From: Calditrichaceae bacterium
GTDB taxonomy: Bacteria > Calditrichota > Calditrichia > RBG-13-44-9 > J075
Assembly (NCBI GenBank): GCA_013360445.1
Contig: JABWBP010000002.1
Coordinates: 122,805-186,804, forward strand
Direction: 5' to 3'
Length of the DNA: 64,000 nucleotides
In this document: piece by piece, positions 1 to 8,406 of the stretch
Numbering within the stretch: the first letter of the stretch is position 1
Layout: each line of letters opens with the position of its first letter
Translations under genes and position numbers: made by a program
Notes under the pieces: generated by a model
What the model was told of the DNA's origin: nothing
Database searches by the model: none
What the model saw: only the letters and a program-made list of their open reading frames with translations

Positions 1-345
1 CCCTGGCACTACTTCTGGATTACCGGGGCGTTATCGAGCTTTTTGGACAACGCGCCGACCTACCTGGTGTTTTTCAATACTGCAATAGGAAAATTCAGCC
101 ACCTGTTCGCCGGAGTGCCCGGGGTGCAATGGCTGATGAGCGACGGAGCCATTTACCTCAAAGCGATCAGCACCGGGGCGGTATTTTTCGGAGCGAATAC
201 TTATATTGGCAACGCCCCCAATTTCATGGTCAAATCCATTTCCGAGCAGTCGAACATCAAAATGCCCAGTTTCTTTGGGTACATGGCGTATTCGCTGGTT
301 ATTTTAGGGATACTGTTCATCATCACAACATTCATATTTTTCTAA
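1..345 (+). CDS. Na+/H+ antiporter-like membrane protein, C-terminal part only
   Basis: The reading frame is open from the first base of the window, so this is the 3' end (about 114 residues) of a gene that starts upstream. The segment contains [14 protein letters not shown] and [17 protein letters not shown], two motifs typical of the CitMHS/ArsB/NhaD-type sodium:proton antiporter superfamily, where such Asn/Asp-rich re-entrant loops face each other in the transport core. It ends in a hydrophobic helix ([18 protein letters not shown]) that would be the last membrane span. Family membership is well supported by these motifs. The transported ion and the gene name cannot be decided from this fragment. 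Confidence 0.8.
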   Translation, partial: PWHYFWITGALSSFLDNAPTYLVFFNTAIGKFSHLFAGVPGVQWLMSDGAIYLKAISTGAVFFGANTYIGNAPNFMVKSISEQSNIKMPSFFGYMAYSLVILGILFIITTFIFF

Positions 346-399
346 ACCGGCCGGGCGGGATAGCTGAAGGCCGAATAGCTACTTTATTTTCCCGGTTCC

Positions 400-1176
400 A
401 TGACCTACATCGACACCCACACCCACCTGCACTTCGAGGAATTTGATGGGGATCGCGAGGCGGTGATTACCCGGGCGCGGGAAGCCGGGGTGGCGCAAAT
501 CATTACCCTGGGCACCGGCCTCACTTCCAGCACGCAGACCCTGGAGATCGCCCGCCGCCGCCCGCATGTCTTTGCCGCTGCCGGCATTCACCCTTCGGAG
601 GCGCACCTCGCCGCCCCCGGCGACGTGGATGCGATTCGAGATCTGGCAAAGCAGGAGGCGAAAATCGTTGCAATCGGCGAAATCGGGCTGGATTTTTATT
701 GGGATAAAACCTACCACCGGGAGCAGTACCAGATGTTCCGGGCCATGCTGCGCATCGCCCGGGAATTGGCGATGCCGGTAGCCATCCACAACCGTTCCGC
801 CCAGCGGGAAATGCAATGGTTCTTCCAGGAAGAAAAGATCACCACGCTTGATGGGGTGATGCACTGCTTCGCCGGGGAGGTGATCGACGCCCGTTTCTAT
901 CTGGAAATGGGGCTGCACATATCCTTTACCGCGGACATCACCTTTCCCAATTTCTCCCGCGGGGAGGTGCTCAAATTCGTGCCCCTGGACCGCCTTCTGC
1001 TGGAAACCGATTCTCCTTTTATTCCCCCCTCCCCGCTGCGCAAGCAGCGCAACGAGCCTGCCAATGTCGTCTATGTGGCGGAAAAATTGGCTGAGATCCA
1101 CCGCAAGCCCCGGGAAGAAATCGCCCGCATCACCACCGGGAATGCCCGGCGGCTGTTCCGCCTCCCGCAAGAGTGA
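400..1176 (+). CDS. tatD: TatD family metal-dependent hydrolase
   Basis: A 258-residue protein of the usual length for TatD/YcfH-type amidohydrolases, which are metal-dependent TIM-barrel nucleases. The metal ligands are visible in order: DTHTHLHF at the N-terminus, GEIGLDFYW with the bridging Glu near residue 93, the His of AIHNRSA, the His of MHCFAGE, and ETDSPF near residue 205 with the catalytic Asp. Nothing is missing. It follows the antiporter gene by 54 bases and may be cotranscribed with it, although no good ribosome-binding site precedes the ATG. Members act as 3'-5' DNases or possibly D-aminoacyl-tRNA deacylases; the true substrate cannot be told from sequence. Confidence 0.92.
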   Translation: MTYIDTHTHLHFEEFDGDREAVITRAREAGVAQIITLGTGLTSSTQTLEIARRRPHVFAAAGIHPSEAHLAAPGDVDAIRDLAKQEAKIVAIGEIGLDFYWDKTYHREQYQMFRAMLRIARELAMPVAIHNRSAQREMQWFFQEEKITTLDGVMHCFAGEVIDARFYLEMGLHISFTADITFPNFSRGEVLKFVPLDRLLLETDSPFIPPSPLRKQRNEPANVVYVAEKLAEIHRKPREEIARITTGNARRLFRLPQE

Positions 1177-1208
1177 ACGTTAAGGGAGGCGGGAAGCTCC
1201 GCTTCCTG

Positions 1209-2294
1209 TTAATGCCCCGGCGCGGCCATTTTCAACAGCATTTCCAGGAAGCGGTTCAATATCCGGCGATCTTCCGGGGTGTTTTTCCAAAGCAGTGAAA
1301 AATGGCGCTCCCCGTCATGATAGCCGTATTGCCGGATGTTGGAATCCACGAAAATGGTCAGGGTGGGAATGCCGAGCGCCGCGGCTAAGTGCATGGGGCC
1401 GGTATCGCCGGAAACGAAGAACTGGAAGCAGGAAAAAAACGCCGCCGTCTCTACCAGGGGTTCTTTCCAGACCAGGGTTTTTTCCTGAATCCATTGAGGA
1501 TAGCGGGATAACCGCTTCACGTCCGCCGGGCCGGCGGCAAACTGCACCGGAAAGTCGCCGTGCTTGCGGATTTGTTCATATAAATAAGAAAAAATGTCCC
1601 CCGGCAGCACCTTGTTGCCGGTCGCGCCCAGCCAGATCAGGATTCCGCCCCCTGCGGCGGAGGGGAATTTGGCGGTCACCCGGGAGATTACTTCCGCAGG
1701 AACCTGCAATCCCCCCGCGCTGAAGGCCGCGCCCGGATCCAGCGCCCGCCAGAGGTCTACCATCGCATCGGCGTAGGGTTTGGCGGAGGAGGAAACCACC
1801 GCCAGATCGTAAAAACGGGCGTTTTCCTTCCAGTCGAAACCGACCAGCCAGCGCGGTTTAAAAAAGCGCCCGGCCAGCGCCTGGGAAAGGGAGAAATTAT
1901 CCGGGTTGTGGGAGGTAATCACCACGTCGAACCGTTCTCCCCGCAATTTCCAAAACAACGCCAGGTACTGCCAGGGCCGCTTCATCAGGGCGGGCTGGTT
2001 GTAGGGCCACAGGCGGTCGATCAGGCTGCCGGCGGCGGCGCGGAAGAGGTCTGCCACGGGGTGATGGATCAACAGGTGGATTTCCGCGGCCGGGCGGGAG
2101 GCGCGGATGGCGCGCAGCAGGGGAAGCAATAAAATCCCGTTGCCGATGCGCTGATCCAGGCGAAACACCAGGATTTTGCGGAGATCGCCCGGGCGGGGCT
2201 TTTCTTTGGCGGATTGGGGGAGAATGGCCAGCAAAAAACCTTTCAGCAAGCGTTTGAAGGTTTTTTCCAGAGATTTGGCAAAGCGTTTGAACAT
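1209..2294 (-). CDS. Glycosyltransferase family 9 protein (ADP-heptose:LPS heptosyltransferase-like)
   Basis: A 361-residue protein with the GT9 layout. A basic N-terminal segment (MFKRFAKSLEKTFKRLLKGF) probably lies on the inner membrane surface, followed by the donor-domain opening ILVFRLDQRIGNGILLLPLL. The family signature FVSGDTGPMHLAAALGIPT sits near residue 290-310 and holds the nucleotide-sugar binding site. GT9 enzymes add heptose to the lipid A-core in Gram-negative cells. The gene is convergent with tatD (32 bases apart) and diverges from the next transporter, so it is probably transcribed alone. The sugar and acceptor are not predictable. Confidence 0.88.
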   Translation of the reverse strand: MFKRFAKSLEKTFKRLLKGFLLAILPQSAKEKPRPGDLRKILVFRLDQRIGNGILLLPLLRAIRASRPAAEIHLLIHHPVADLFRAAAGSLIDRLWPYNQPALMKRPWQYLALFWKLRGERFDVVITSHNPDNFSLSQALAGRFFKPRWLVGFDWKENARFYDLAVVSSSAKPYADAMVDLWRALDPGAAFSAGGLQVPAEVISRVTAKFPSAAGGGILIWLGATGNKVLPGDIFSYLYEQIRKHGDFPVQFAAGPADVKRLSRYPQWIQEKTLVWKEPLVETAAFFSCFQFFVSGDTGPMHLAAALGIPTLTIFVDSNIRQYGYHDGERHFSLLWKNTPEDRRILNRFLEMLLKMAAPGH

Positions 2295-2397
2295 GGCGGC
2301 AGAATATACGGGCGAGGCCCGGGACTGTCAAATGAAATTCGATTTTGAAGAGTGCTGCCTTTATCGTAAGTTGGTTTCCGTATTCACCGGTTTCTAT

Positions 2398-2498
2398 TCA
2401 CGACGCAATACGCAATACGGAATACAGGCTGCGTATTGCGTATTCTGTAAAAAAGTTTACCCTGAGCTTGTCGAAGGGTATTCCGTATTGCGTAAATT
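2398..2498. repeat. Imperfect palindrome built from ACGCAATACG/CGTATTGCGT units, with nested CTGAGCTTGTCGAAGG element
   Basis: The left arm has repeated ACGCAATACG units. Right arms at 2431-2445 and 2479-2494 carry the reverse complement. Between the right arms, positions 2458-2480 hold TACCCTGAGCTTGTCGAAGG and its closing bases, an element that recurs at 49716 and 53113. It fills the divergent promoter region between the glycosyltransferase and the SLC13-type transporter. Confidence 0.8.
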
Positions 2499-2504
2499 TA
2501 GAGC

Positions 2505-3734
2505 ATGGACACCATCCAGGTCATTTTTTTCCTGATCAGCGGTTTCCTGGTTTCCCGCCTGATCATCAAGGTAAAACTTCCCCAGCGCATCGTGTTTTTC
2601 TTTATTGGGGAGAAGCACCTCTCCCTGTCACGGATTTTGCTCTACCTGCTGGCGCTCTCGGCGTTCCTCTCGCTTTTCATTCCCAACGCCATCACGGTGC
2701 TCACCCTGCTGCCGATCCTGGAACTGCTCCGCCAATCCTTCGATCCTGCCGACCCGACCCACAAAAACGTTCCCACTTTGCTGGCGCTCTCGGCCATTTA
2801 CGGCGCGAATATCGGCGGCATGGGCTCCCTCACCGGCACCCCGGCCAACGGCATCCTGGTCAGTTACGCGGAATTGAACCGGGTTCCGGGCAGCGAGATG
2901 CTCACCTTCGCCGCCTGGCTGGTGTGGGGAATTCCCCTGGTGATCTGTTTCGTCGCTGTCGCCTGGCTGGCGCTGGCAGGCGTTTTCCGCACCTGGCGAT
3001 TTGCCGCCCGGCCCATCCGCCTGCCCTTCGACGCCGGGCAGACTCACCACCCCCTGCAAAAGACCGGCTTCATTATTACCCTGATATTTTTTCTTTCCTC
3101 GCTGCTCTTCTCGGCGCTGCTGATGCAATATCCCGCCCACGGGCGCGGCATCCTGATCGCCACCGGCGCGTTCACCGCCCTGTTCAGCCTGTTTTTGTTC
3201 TTTTTTCCCCTGGCAGGGTGGGAAAATACCGGGAAAAGGCCGTTATTGACGCTCAAAGATTGTTACAGCGATCTTCCGGCCCGGGGCTTCGTGTTCGTGG
3301 GGGTTGCGGTGGCGCTGGCGGGCATATTATACCTGTTGAAGCTGCATCTCTATTTTGCAGAGCTGGCTCAAAAAATCTTACCGGGGGAATTGTCGGTCTT
3401 TGCAATCTACCTGGTGATCGCCCTGATCACCTCCTTCGCCACCGAGATATTGAGCAACACCGCGGTGCAGCTCAGCTTTTTTATCGTCGCCCTGCCGTTG
3501 GCGAAAACCCTGGGCTTTTCGGCGTTACAGGGATTGATCATCATTACCCTGTCCTGTACCTGCGCGTTTATGAGCCCCATCGCCACCGGGGTAAACGGGC
3601 TGGCTTTCGGGGGGGTGAAAGGGGTATCGCTGAGCCGGATGCTGGCGGCCGGCTTTGTGATGAACATCGCCGGGGCGCTGCTCATCTCTTATTGGGCGCT
3701 GTTTGTGATCGGGAGGGTGCTGGGGATACGGTAA
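2505..3734 (+). CDS. SLC13/CitT-type anion:sodium symporter family protein
   Basis: A 409-residue integral membrane protein with about ten hydrophobic spans. The motif NIGGMGSLTGTPANGILVSY near residue 103-122 and the C-terminal counterpart SCTCAFMSPIATGVNGLAFG match the paired Ser-Asn-Thr type re-entrant hairpins of the DASS/SLC13 and ArsB/NhaD ion transporter superfamily. These carry di- or tricarboxylates, sulfate, or exchange ions. The protein is slightly shorter than typical SLC13 members (about 450-550). The ATG lies directly beside a palindromic repeat and has no clear Shine-Dalgarno sequence, so translation may be weak or leaderless. The substrate is unknown. Confidence 0.82.
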   Translation: MDTIQVIFFLISGFLVSRLIIKVKLPQRIVFFFIGEKHLSLSRILLYLLALSAFLSLFIPNAITVLTLLPILELLRQSFDPADPTHKNVPTLLALSAIYGANIGGMGSLTGTPANGILVSYAELNRVPGSEMLTFAAWLVWGIPLVICFVAVAWLALAGVFRTWRFAARPIRLPFDAGQTHHPLQKTGFIITLIFFLSSLLFSALLMQYPAHGRGILIATGAFTALFSLFLFFFPLAGWENTGKRPLLTLKDCYSDLPARGFVFVGVAVALAGILYLLKLHLYFAELAQKILPGELSVFAIYLVIALITSFATEILSNTAVQLSFFIVALPLAKTLGFSALQGLIIITLSCTCAFMSPIATGVNGLAFGGVKGVSLSRMLAAGFVMNIAGALLISYWALFVIGRVLGIR

Positions 3735-3774
3735 CGGCGCTCCCCACGGCCATATTCCGGGCGTTTCAAAATTT

Positions 3775-3817
3775 CAAAAAAAAGGGAGGAGCTCCCTGCC
3801 CGGGTTTGCTCCTCCCT
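3775..3817 (-). terminator. Intrinsic terminator of the methyltransferase gene
   Basis: Read on the minus strand, a perfect 10-bp stem (AGGGAGGAGC pairing with GCTCCTCCCT, positions 3808-3817 and 3783-3792) is followed by a run of eight T residues. It begins 10 bases after the stop codon of the methyltransferase at 3827. Confidence 0.85.
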
Positions 3818-3826
3818 CAGGCCATT

Positions 3827-4894
3827 TTAGCGCCGCGCTTCGAGAATCAGGTTAAAGGGGGTCTCGGCTGCGCGCCGGAAGTGCGTGAACCCCGCTTTGC
3901 GGAACACCTCGGCCAGGCGCGCTTCGCCCGCCTGCGCACCGAGGACGAGGCGCCCGCCGTCGGCGATTGCGTTCGCACAGCAGAGCGCGGTCGAGCCGGA
4001 GTAGTAAATCCGCGCGACCGGCGAAATATTGTCCTCGACGCGGTCGTTGGCGAACGGCTCGATCAACATCACCGTACCGTCCGGAGCGAGGCGGCCGGCG
4101 GCGTACCGCGCCGCGGCGATGGGGTCGCCCATATCGTGCAGCGCATCGAAGAAGCAGATCAGCCCGTAGCCTTCGCCGGGATAGTCGGTAGCCCGGGCGG
4201 CCTCAAAGGTAACCCGCTCATCGAGGCCGGCCCTGGTTGCGTTGCGCCGGGCCTCCTCTATCGAAGCGGGGTGCACGTCGAAGCCGTGGAAGCGGGAGCG
4301 CGGGAAGGCTTCGGCCATCAGCAGGGTCGAGTGGCCGTGGCCGCAGCCCACGTCGGCCACAGTGATACCGGCCTCGAGTTGCTCCACCACGCCGTCGAGC
4401 GCCGGCAACCACTGCGATACCAAGCTGCTGCGATAGGCGTTGCGATAGAAGGCCGCCACGCCGCAGTAGAGCCGCTCACTATGGTTTCCCCAGGCCACGC
4501 CCTTTCCGGTGCGGAAGGCCTCGATGGTCTTCTCCTCGTCGAGCCACATCGATGCTGTGATCTGCCACGCGTGGGGCATGTACACCGGGCTGTCCTCGTC
4601 GGCCAGCACCATTGCCTGCTCAGGCAAAAGCTCGTAGGTGCCGCTAATCGCGTGATACTCGACGTAGCCGCCGGCGACTTGCGAGTTCAGCCACTCGCTC
4701 AGGTAGCGCTCCCCGCAGCCCGTGCGCGCCGCCAGCTCATTCGGAGTGATCGGGCCTGCCCCCGCCATGGCCTTGTAGAGGCCGAGCTTCGCGCCGATGC
4801 TCACCATCACTCCCGCGTGGCCGGCGGACAGGTCGCTGACGGTGCGCGCAAGAAAAGATTCCAATTTTGCTTGATCAATCATGGGTGTATCCAT
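3827..4894 (-). CDS. SAM-dependent methyltransferase with N-terminal winged-helix domain
   Basis: A 355-residue class I methyltransferase. Residues 1-110 form a winged-helix-like region (PNELAARTGCGERYLSEWLN) of the type fused to methyltransferases related to mycobacterial Rv2258c. The Rossmann domain follows, with SAM motif I at VADVGCGHGHSTLLMAEAFP and an acidic motif II at FHGFDVHPASIEEARRNA. It is divergent from the GlxA-type regulator that starts 215 bases away, an arrangement that suggests the regulator controls it. Both genes are rich in GCG, CGC and GAG codons and look more proteobacterial than their neighbours; this is an impression, not a measurement. The methylated substrate is unknown, possibly a small molecule. 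Confidence 0.85.
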   Translation of the reverse strand: MDTPMIDQAKLESFLARTVSDLSAGHAGVMVSIGAKLGLYKAMAGAGPITPNELAARTGCGERYLSEWLNSQVAGGYVEYHAISGTYELLPEQAMVLADEDSPVYMPHAWQITASMWLDEEKTIEAFRTGKGVAWGNHSERLYCGVAAFYRNAYRSSLVSQWLPALDGVVEQLEAGITVADVGCGHGHSTLLMAEAFPRSRFHGFDVHPASIEEARRNATRAGLDERVTFEAARATDYPGEGYGLICFFDALHDMGDPIAAARYAAGRLAPDGTVMLIEPFANDRVEDNISPVARIYYSGSTALCCANAIADGGRLVLGAQAGEARLAEVFRKAGFTHFRRAAETPFNLILEARR

Positions 4895-5109
4895 ACTATC
4901 CTCCTGGTTATGATTTTAAAAGTTTTAAACGTCATGCACATGATAGCACGGAGACCGGCGCGACGCCAGAGCCGGAATCGCCCAAAATCGGTTCATTTGT
5001 GCCAAAATCAATGCGCTATGCGGGCCAACGACCCGCAGCGCCGCACCTGTTTCGGTCGATTTCACCCGCGCCCTCAAATGCGGGGGTACTTTCGGGAGGA
5101 ACATTTGCC

Positions 5110-6162
5110 ATGACTAAACAATCGGTTTACGCCGGAGCGGATCCGCGTCACGTCAGCCTCGTTGCGCTGCCTGACGCGGTGGTCTCCACCCTGAGCGGCA
5201 TCTTTGATGTCATGAATGCTTTCAAGCTTATGGACGTGCCCAATGCCGGCGTGGGCGCGCAGGCGCCGTTTCACATCGAGATCGTAGGCGAGGCGGCAGG
5301 CCCTCTTAAACTGGCCAGCGGCGTCCCCATCAACGTGCAGCGGGCGATTGCCGAGATCGAAATGACCGATATCGTGATCGTCCCATCGGTGCTGCTGCAA
5401 CCCGAAGGCTGGAAAAAGGGACGCTATCCCTCTTTGGTGGACTGGCTTCGCAGGATGTACGACCGCGGAGCGGTGCTCTGCTCGGCCTGCTCGGGGATCT
5501 TTTTACTGGCGGAAACGGGCCTTTTCGACGGCAAGGATGCCACGGTGCACTATGGCTACGCCCGCGCGTTCGCGAGCATTTATCCGGCCGTTCCGATTCA
5601 TCCGGAACGCGTGCTGATCATATCGGGCTTGCGCGAAGAACTGGTAAGCTCGGGCGCATCGATGACCTGGCACGACCTGGTGCTCTATCTCATTGCCCGT
5701 TACGCGGGCGCGACCGCCGCGCAGGAGGTCGCGCGCCTCTTTGCGCTGCAATGGCACCAGGATGGGCTTACCCCCTACATCGTTTTCAAAGGCAAGCGCG
5801 ACCACGGCGATGGGGACGTCCTGAGCGCGCAGCAATGGCTGGACGCCCATTTCTCGGTCGCCAACCCCGTGCAGGAGATGATCAAACGCTCGCGGATCTC
5901 CGAACGCACCTTCAAACGGCGCTTTACAAACGCCACCGGTCTCACCCCGCTTGCCTATGTCCAGCGCCTGCGGATCGAAGACGCGAAGCGCCGGCTCGAG
6001 CGCACCAACACCTCCATCGACGAAATCAGTTGGCAGGTCGGCTACGAGGATCCGGCCTTCTTCCGGCGCCTGTTCAAGCGCACCACCGGGCTGGCGCCGG
6101 GCGCCTATCGCAAACGCTTTCGCATCCCGGATTTCGCTCGCCCATCGCCGCGAGGTCGATAG
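5110..6162 (+). CDS. GlxA-family transcriptional regulator (DJ-1/PfpI domain plus AraC-type HTH)
   Basis: A 350-residue regulator. Residues 1-190 form a DJ-1/PfpI-like domain with the nucleophile-elbow segment LCSACSGIFLLAETG. Residues 240-345 hold two AraC helix-turn-helix motifs (SERTFKRRFTNATGLTPLAY and DEISWQVGYEDPAFFRRLFK). I chose the ATG at 5110 because a GGGAGGA ribosome-binding site lies 8 bases upstream and the protein then starts like other GlxA members. The frame is open further upstream, but that extension has no family similarity. It probably senses a small molecule through the DJ-1 domain and acts on the intergenic region it shares with the methyltransferase gene. Confidence 0.9.
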   Translation: MTKQSVYAGADPRHVSLVALPDAVVSTLSGIFDVMNAFKLMDVPNAGVGAQAPFHIEIVGEAAGPLKLASGVPINVQRAIAEIEMTDIVIVPSVLLQPEGWKKGRYPSLVDWLRRMYDRGAVLCSACSGIFLLAETGLFDGKDATVHYGYARAFASIYPAVPIHPERVLIISGLREELVSSGASMTWHDLVLYLIARYAGATAAQEVARLFALQWHQDGLTPYIVFKGKRDHGDGDVLSAQQWLDAHFSVANPVQEMIKRSRISERTFKRRFTNATGLTPLAYVQRLRIEDAKRRLERTNTSIDEISWQVGYEDPAFFRRLFKRTTGLAPGAYRKRFRIPDFARPSPRGR

Positions 6163-6275
6163 TTCAGCGGCTAACGGTCTATTCTGCGGAATTGAACGTT
6201 CGGTTTCCCTATAATCTATTGAATTTTTCCCATTAAATCATTACGTTTTCGTTGTGCTTTACAGGGAGAGCCGGA

Positions 6276-8117
6276 ATGGCGGGATTGGCAATGCGATTTT
6301 TTTTCATCAAAAACCGGGTGGGCAGCAGCGTTTTAACATTATACCTGCTCATCCCGGCGCTCTGCGGCCTTCTGCTAACCGCCGCGCCGGCGGAGGTTCC
6401 CCCGGGCTGGCTTACCCCCGCGGAGCAATCCGCTTTTGCGGAGACCCCCCGCTACCGCGAAACCCTCGACTACTGCCGCCGCTTAGAGAAAGCTTCCGCC
6501 TGGGTGCGCTATGCCACTTTCGGCGAAAGCCCCCAGGGGCGGGAACTTCCCTTAGTCATCATTGACAAAAACGGCAATTTCACCCCCGAAAAGGCGCGCG
6601 CCTCCGGCAACGCCGTCGTGTTGATCCAGAATTGCATCCACGCCGGGGAGCCGGACGGCAAAGACGCCAGCCTGATGCTGATGCGGGAATTGGCGATCAC
6701 CAAATCCCTGGCGCACCTGTTGAACGGGGTTACCCTGTTAATCATCCCGATTTTCAACGTGGACGGGCACGAGAATTTCGGCCCCTACAACCGCATCAAC
6801 CAGAACGGCCCCCGGGAGGTGGGATTCCGCGCCAGCGCGCAGAACCTCAACCTCAACCGCGATTATCTGAAAGCGGAAGCGCCGGAGATGCAGGCCTGGC
6901 TGCAACTGTTCAACCGCTGGCTGCCGGATTTTTTGGCGGATACCCACGTCACCGACGGCGCAGACCACCGCTACGTGATCACCTACGGTTTGGAAGACCA
7001 GCAGGACGTGGCGGAACCCTTGCGCCGCTGGATTTCCGAAGTGATGGAACCGTTCCTGAACCGCAGCATGGAAGAGCAGGGGCTGCCGATGATGCGCTAT
7101 TTCTGGTTCAAAGAGCGCCCGGATATCCTTGACGGATTGGTGTGCAGCCCCTTCGAGCCGCGCTATTCCACCGGCTACGGGGCCATCCAGAACCGGGTGT
7201 TCTATTTGATCGAGACCCACATGCTCAAGGATTACCGCACAAGGGTACAGGCTACCTACCGGCTGCTGATCGCGATCTTAGAATTGTGCAACCGCGAAAA
7301 AGCGGCGCTGCTGCGCGCCAACCGGCTCTCCGATGAGCAAACCGCTTCGCAGTTGGCCGGGCAATTCCTGCCGCTTCTTTTAGATGAAGATATGAGCGAC
7401 AGCGTGCTCGCCCCGTTTTTGGGGGTGGAGCAGCAAATCTCCCGCAGCGAAATTTCCGGCGGTTTGTGGGTGCAATACGGCGAGGCCCCGGCAAATTATG
7501 AAATTCCGTTCTACAAACGCGCCGTGGTCAAAGATTCCGCGCAGGTTCCTTACGCCTACCTGGTTCCCCGGGAGTGGCAGGCGCAGCTCGCCAAACTCCG
7601 GCTGCACGGCGTTCAGGTGCGCCGCCTGGCCGAAGACCACACCTTGAAGGTTTGCAGCTATCGCTTCCGGGAGGTGCGCTGGATGGAGCGCCCCTACGAG
7701 GGACGCCACCGCGCCAGCTTTGATTTGGAGCCGCTGGAGGAGGAGCGTTTTTACCCCGCCGGCAGCGCGGTGATCCTGCTGAACCAGCGCTGCAACCGCG
7801 TGGCGGTGCATTTGCTGGAGCCGGGCGGGCCGGATTCCTTCGTGCAGTGGGGATTCTGGGATGCGATCTTCGAGCGCAAGGAGTATGCGGAAGATTACGT
7901 GTTAGAAAAGATTGCCCGGCAGATGCTGGCGGAAAATCCCGCGCTCCGGGAAGAGTTCGAGGCCGCTTTCGCGGCAGATTCCATCGGCAGGGCCAGCTAC
8001 TGGGAGCGCCTCTACTTTTTCTATAAGCGCACCCCCTACTGGGAAAGCCGGGTGAACGTGTACCCCGTGGGAAAGCTGATGGAGCCGCGGGAGCTGCCGC
8101 TGGAGAGGGAACGGTGA
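6276..8117 (+). CDS. Exported M14-family zinc carboxypeptidase
   Basis: A 613-residue protein with an N-terminal signal peptide (hydrophobic core VLTLYLLIPALCGLLLTAAP, cleavage near APA). The M14 zinc site is visible: HAGEPDGKDAS supplies His and Glu (HxxE), DTHVTDGADHRY supplies the third ligand, and YLIETHMLKDY carries the catalytic Glu. The region after about residue 370 is an extra C-terminal domain of unknown role. The start at 6276 is preferred because AGGGAGAG precedes it by 5 bases; a TTG at 6252 is in frame but poorly placed. It should act in the periplasm or outside the cell, cleaving C-terminal residues or peptidoglycan-type peptides. It appears monocistronic. Confidence 0.88.
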   Translation: MAGLAMRFFFIKNRVGSSVLTLYLLIPALCGLLLTAAPAEVPPGWLTPAEQSAFAETPRYRETLDYCRRLEKASAWVRYATFGESPQGRELPLVIIDKNGNFTPEKARASGNAVVLIQNCIHAGEPDGKDASLMLMRELAITKSLAHLLNGVTLLIIPIFNVDGHENFGPYNRINQNGPREVGFRASAQNLNLNRDYLKAEAPEMQAWLQLFNRWLPDFLADTHVTDGADHRYVITYGLEDQQDVAEPLRRWISEVMEPFLNRSMEEQGLPMMRYFWFKERPDILDGLVCSPFEPRYSTGYGAIQNRVFYLIETHMLKDYRTRVQATYRLLIAILELCNREKAALLRANRLSDEQTASQLAGQFLPLLLDEDMSDSVLAPFLGVEQQISRSEISGGLWVQYGEAPANYEIPFYKRAVVKDSAQVPYAYLVPREWQAQLAKLRLHGVQVRRLAEDHTLKVCSYRFREVRWMERPYEGRHRASFDLEPLEEERFYPAGSAVILLNQRCNRVAVHLLEPGGPDSFVQWGFWDAIFERKEYAEDYVLEKIARQMLAENPALREEFEAAFAADSIGRASYWERLYFFYKRTPYWESRVNVYPVGKLMEPRELPLERER

Positions 8118-8120
8118 GGC

Positions 8121-8174
8121 GAGAAACGTATTGCGTAAATTTACGTTTCACACCAAACGGAATACGAATACGCG
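8121..8174. repeat. CGTATTGCGTA-type palindromic repeat
   Basis: Imperfect inverted repeat containing ACGTATTGCGTAAATTTACG and GGAATACGAATACGC, related to the repeats at 2398 and 53071. It lies just after the M14 peptidase stop codon. Confidence 0.6.
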
Positions 8175-8200
8175 CCCCGTCATCCTTCATACTTTTAATA

Positions 8201-8388
8201 ACTGATGTTACGCAGGCCAAAAAAATTAGCCGCAGAGTCACAGAGCACGCAGAGAAAATCAAATATTCATTGAACCTAAGTCTGCACTGAGAAGCAAAAA
8301 AAACCATAAATTGAATAAAACTCCGTGTTCTCTGTGTCTTTTGCATGGTGAGTTTATCGAACCATGTGGCAAAATGCGTAACATCAGT
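8201..8388. mobile_element. MITE-like element, copy 1, with 14-bp terminal inverted repeats and TAATA target duplication
   Basis: The element starts with ACTGATGTTACGCA (8201-8214) and ends with its exact reverse complement (8375-8388). The five bases TAATA flank both ends (8196-8200 and 8389-8393), as expected for a target-site duplication. The interior is a long imperfect palindrome with CACAGAG/CTCTGTG-rich arms and no coding capacity. A diverged second copy lies at 61637. It ends 18 bases before the dGTPase start and may carry that gene's ribosome-binding region at its edge. Confidence 0.8.
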
Positions 8389-8406
8389 TAATAAGAGGAA
8401 ATTCCC

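Noticed and set aside
379..1170. A 263-codon frame antisense to tatD
   Set aside because: Exact mirror of a well-conserved gene with no family similarity.
2345..5113. A very long open frame on the plus strand
   Set aside because: It runs across the SLC13-type gene in another frame, the terminator, and antisense to the methyltransferase; the composition is a high-GC shadow.
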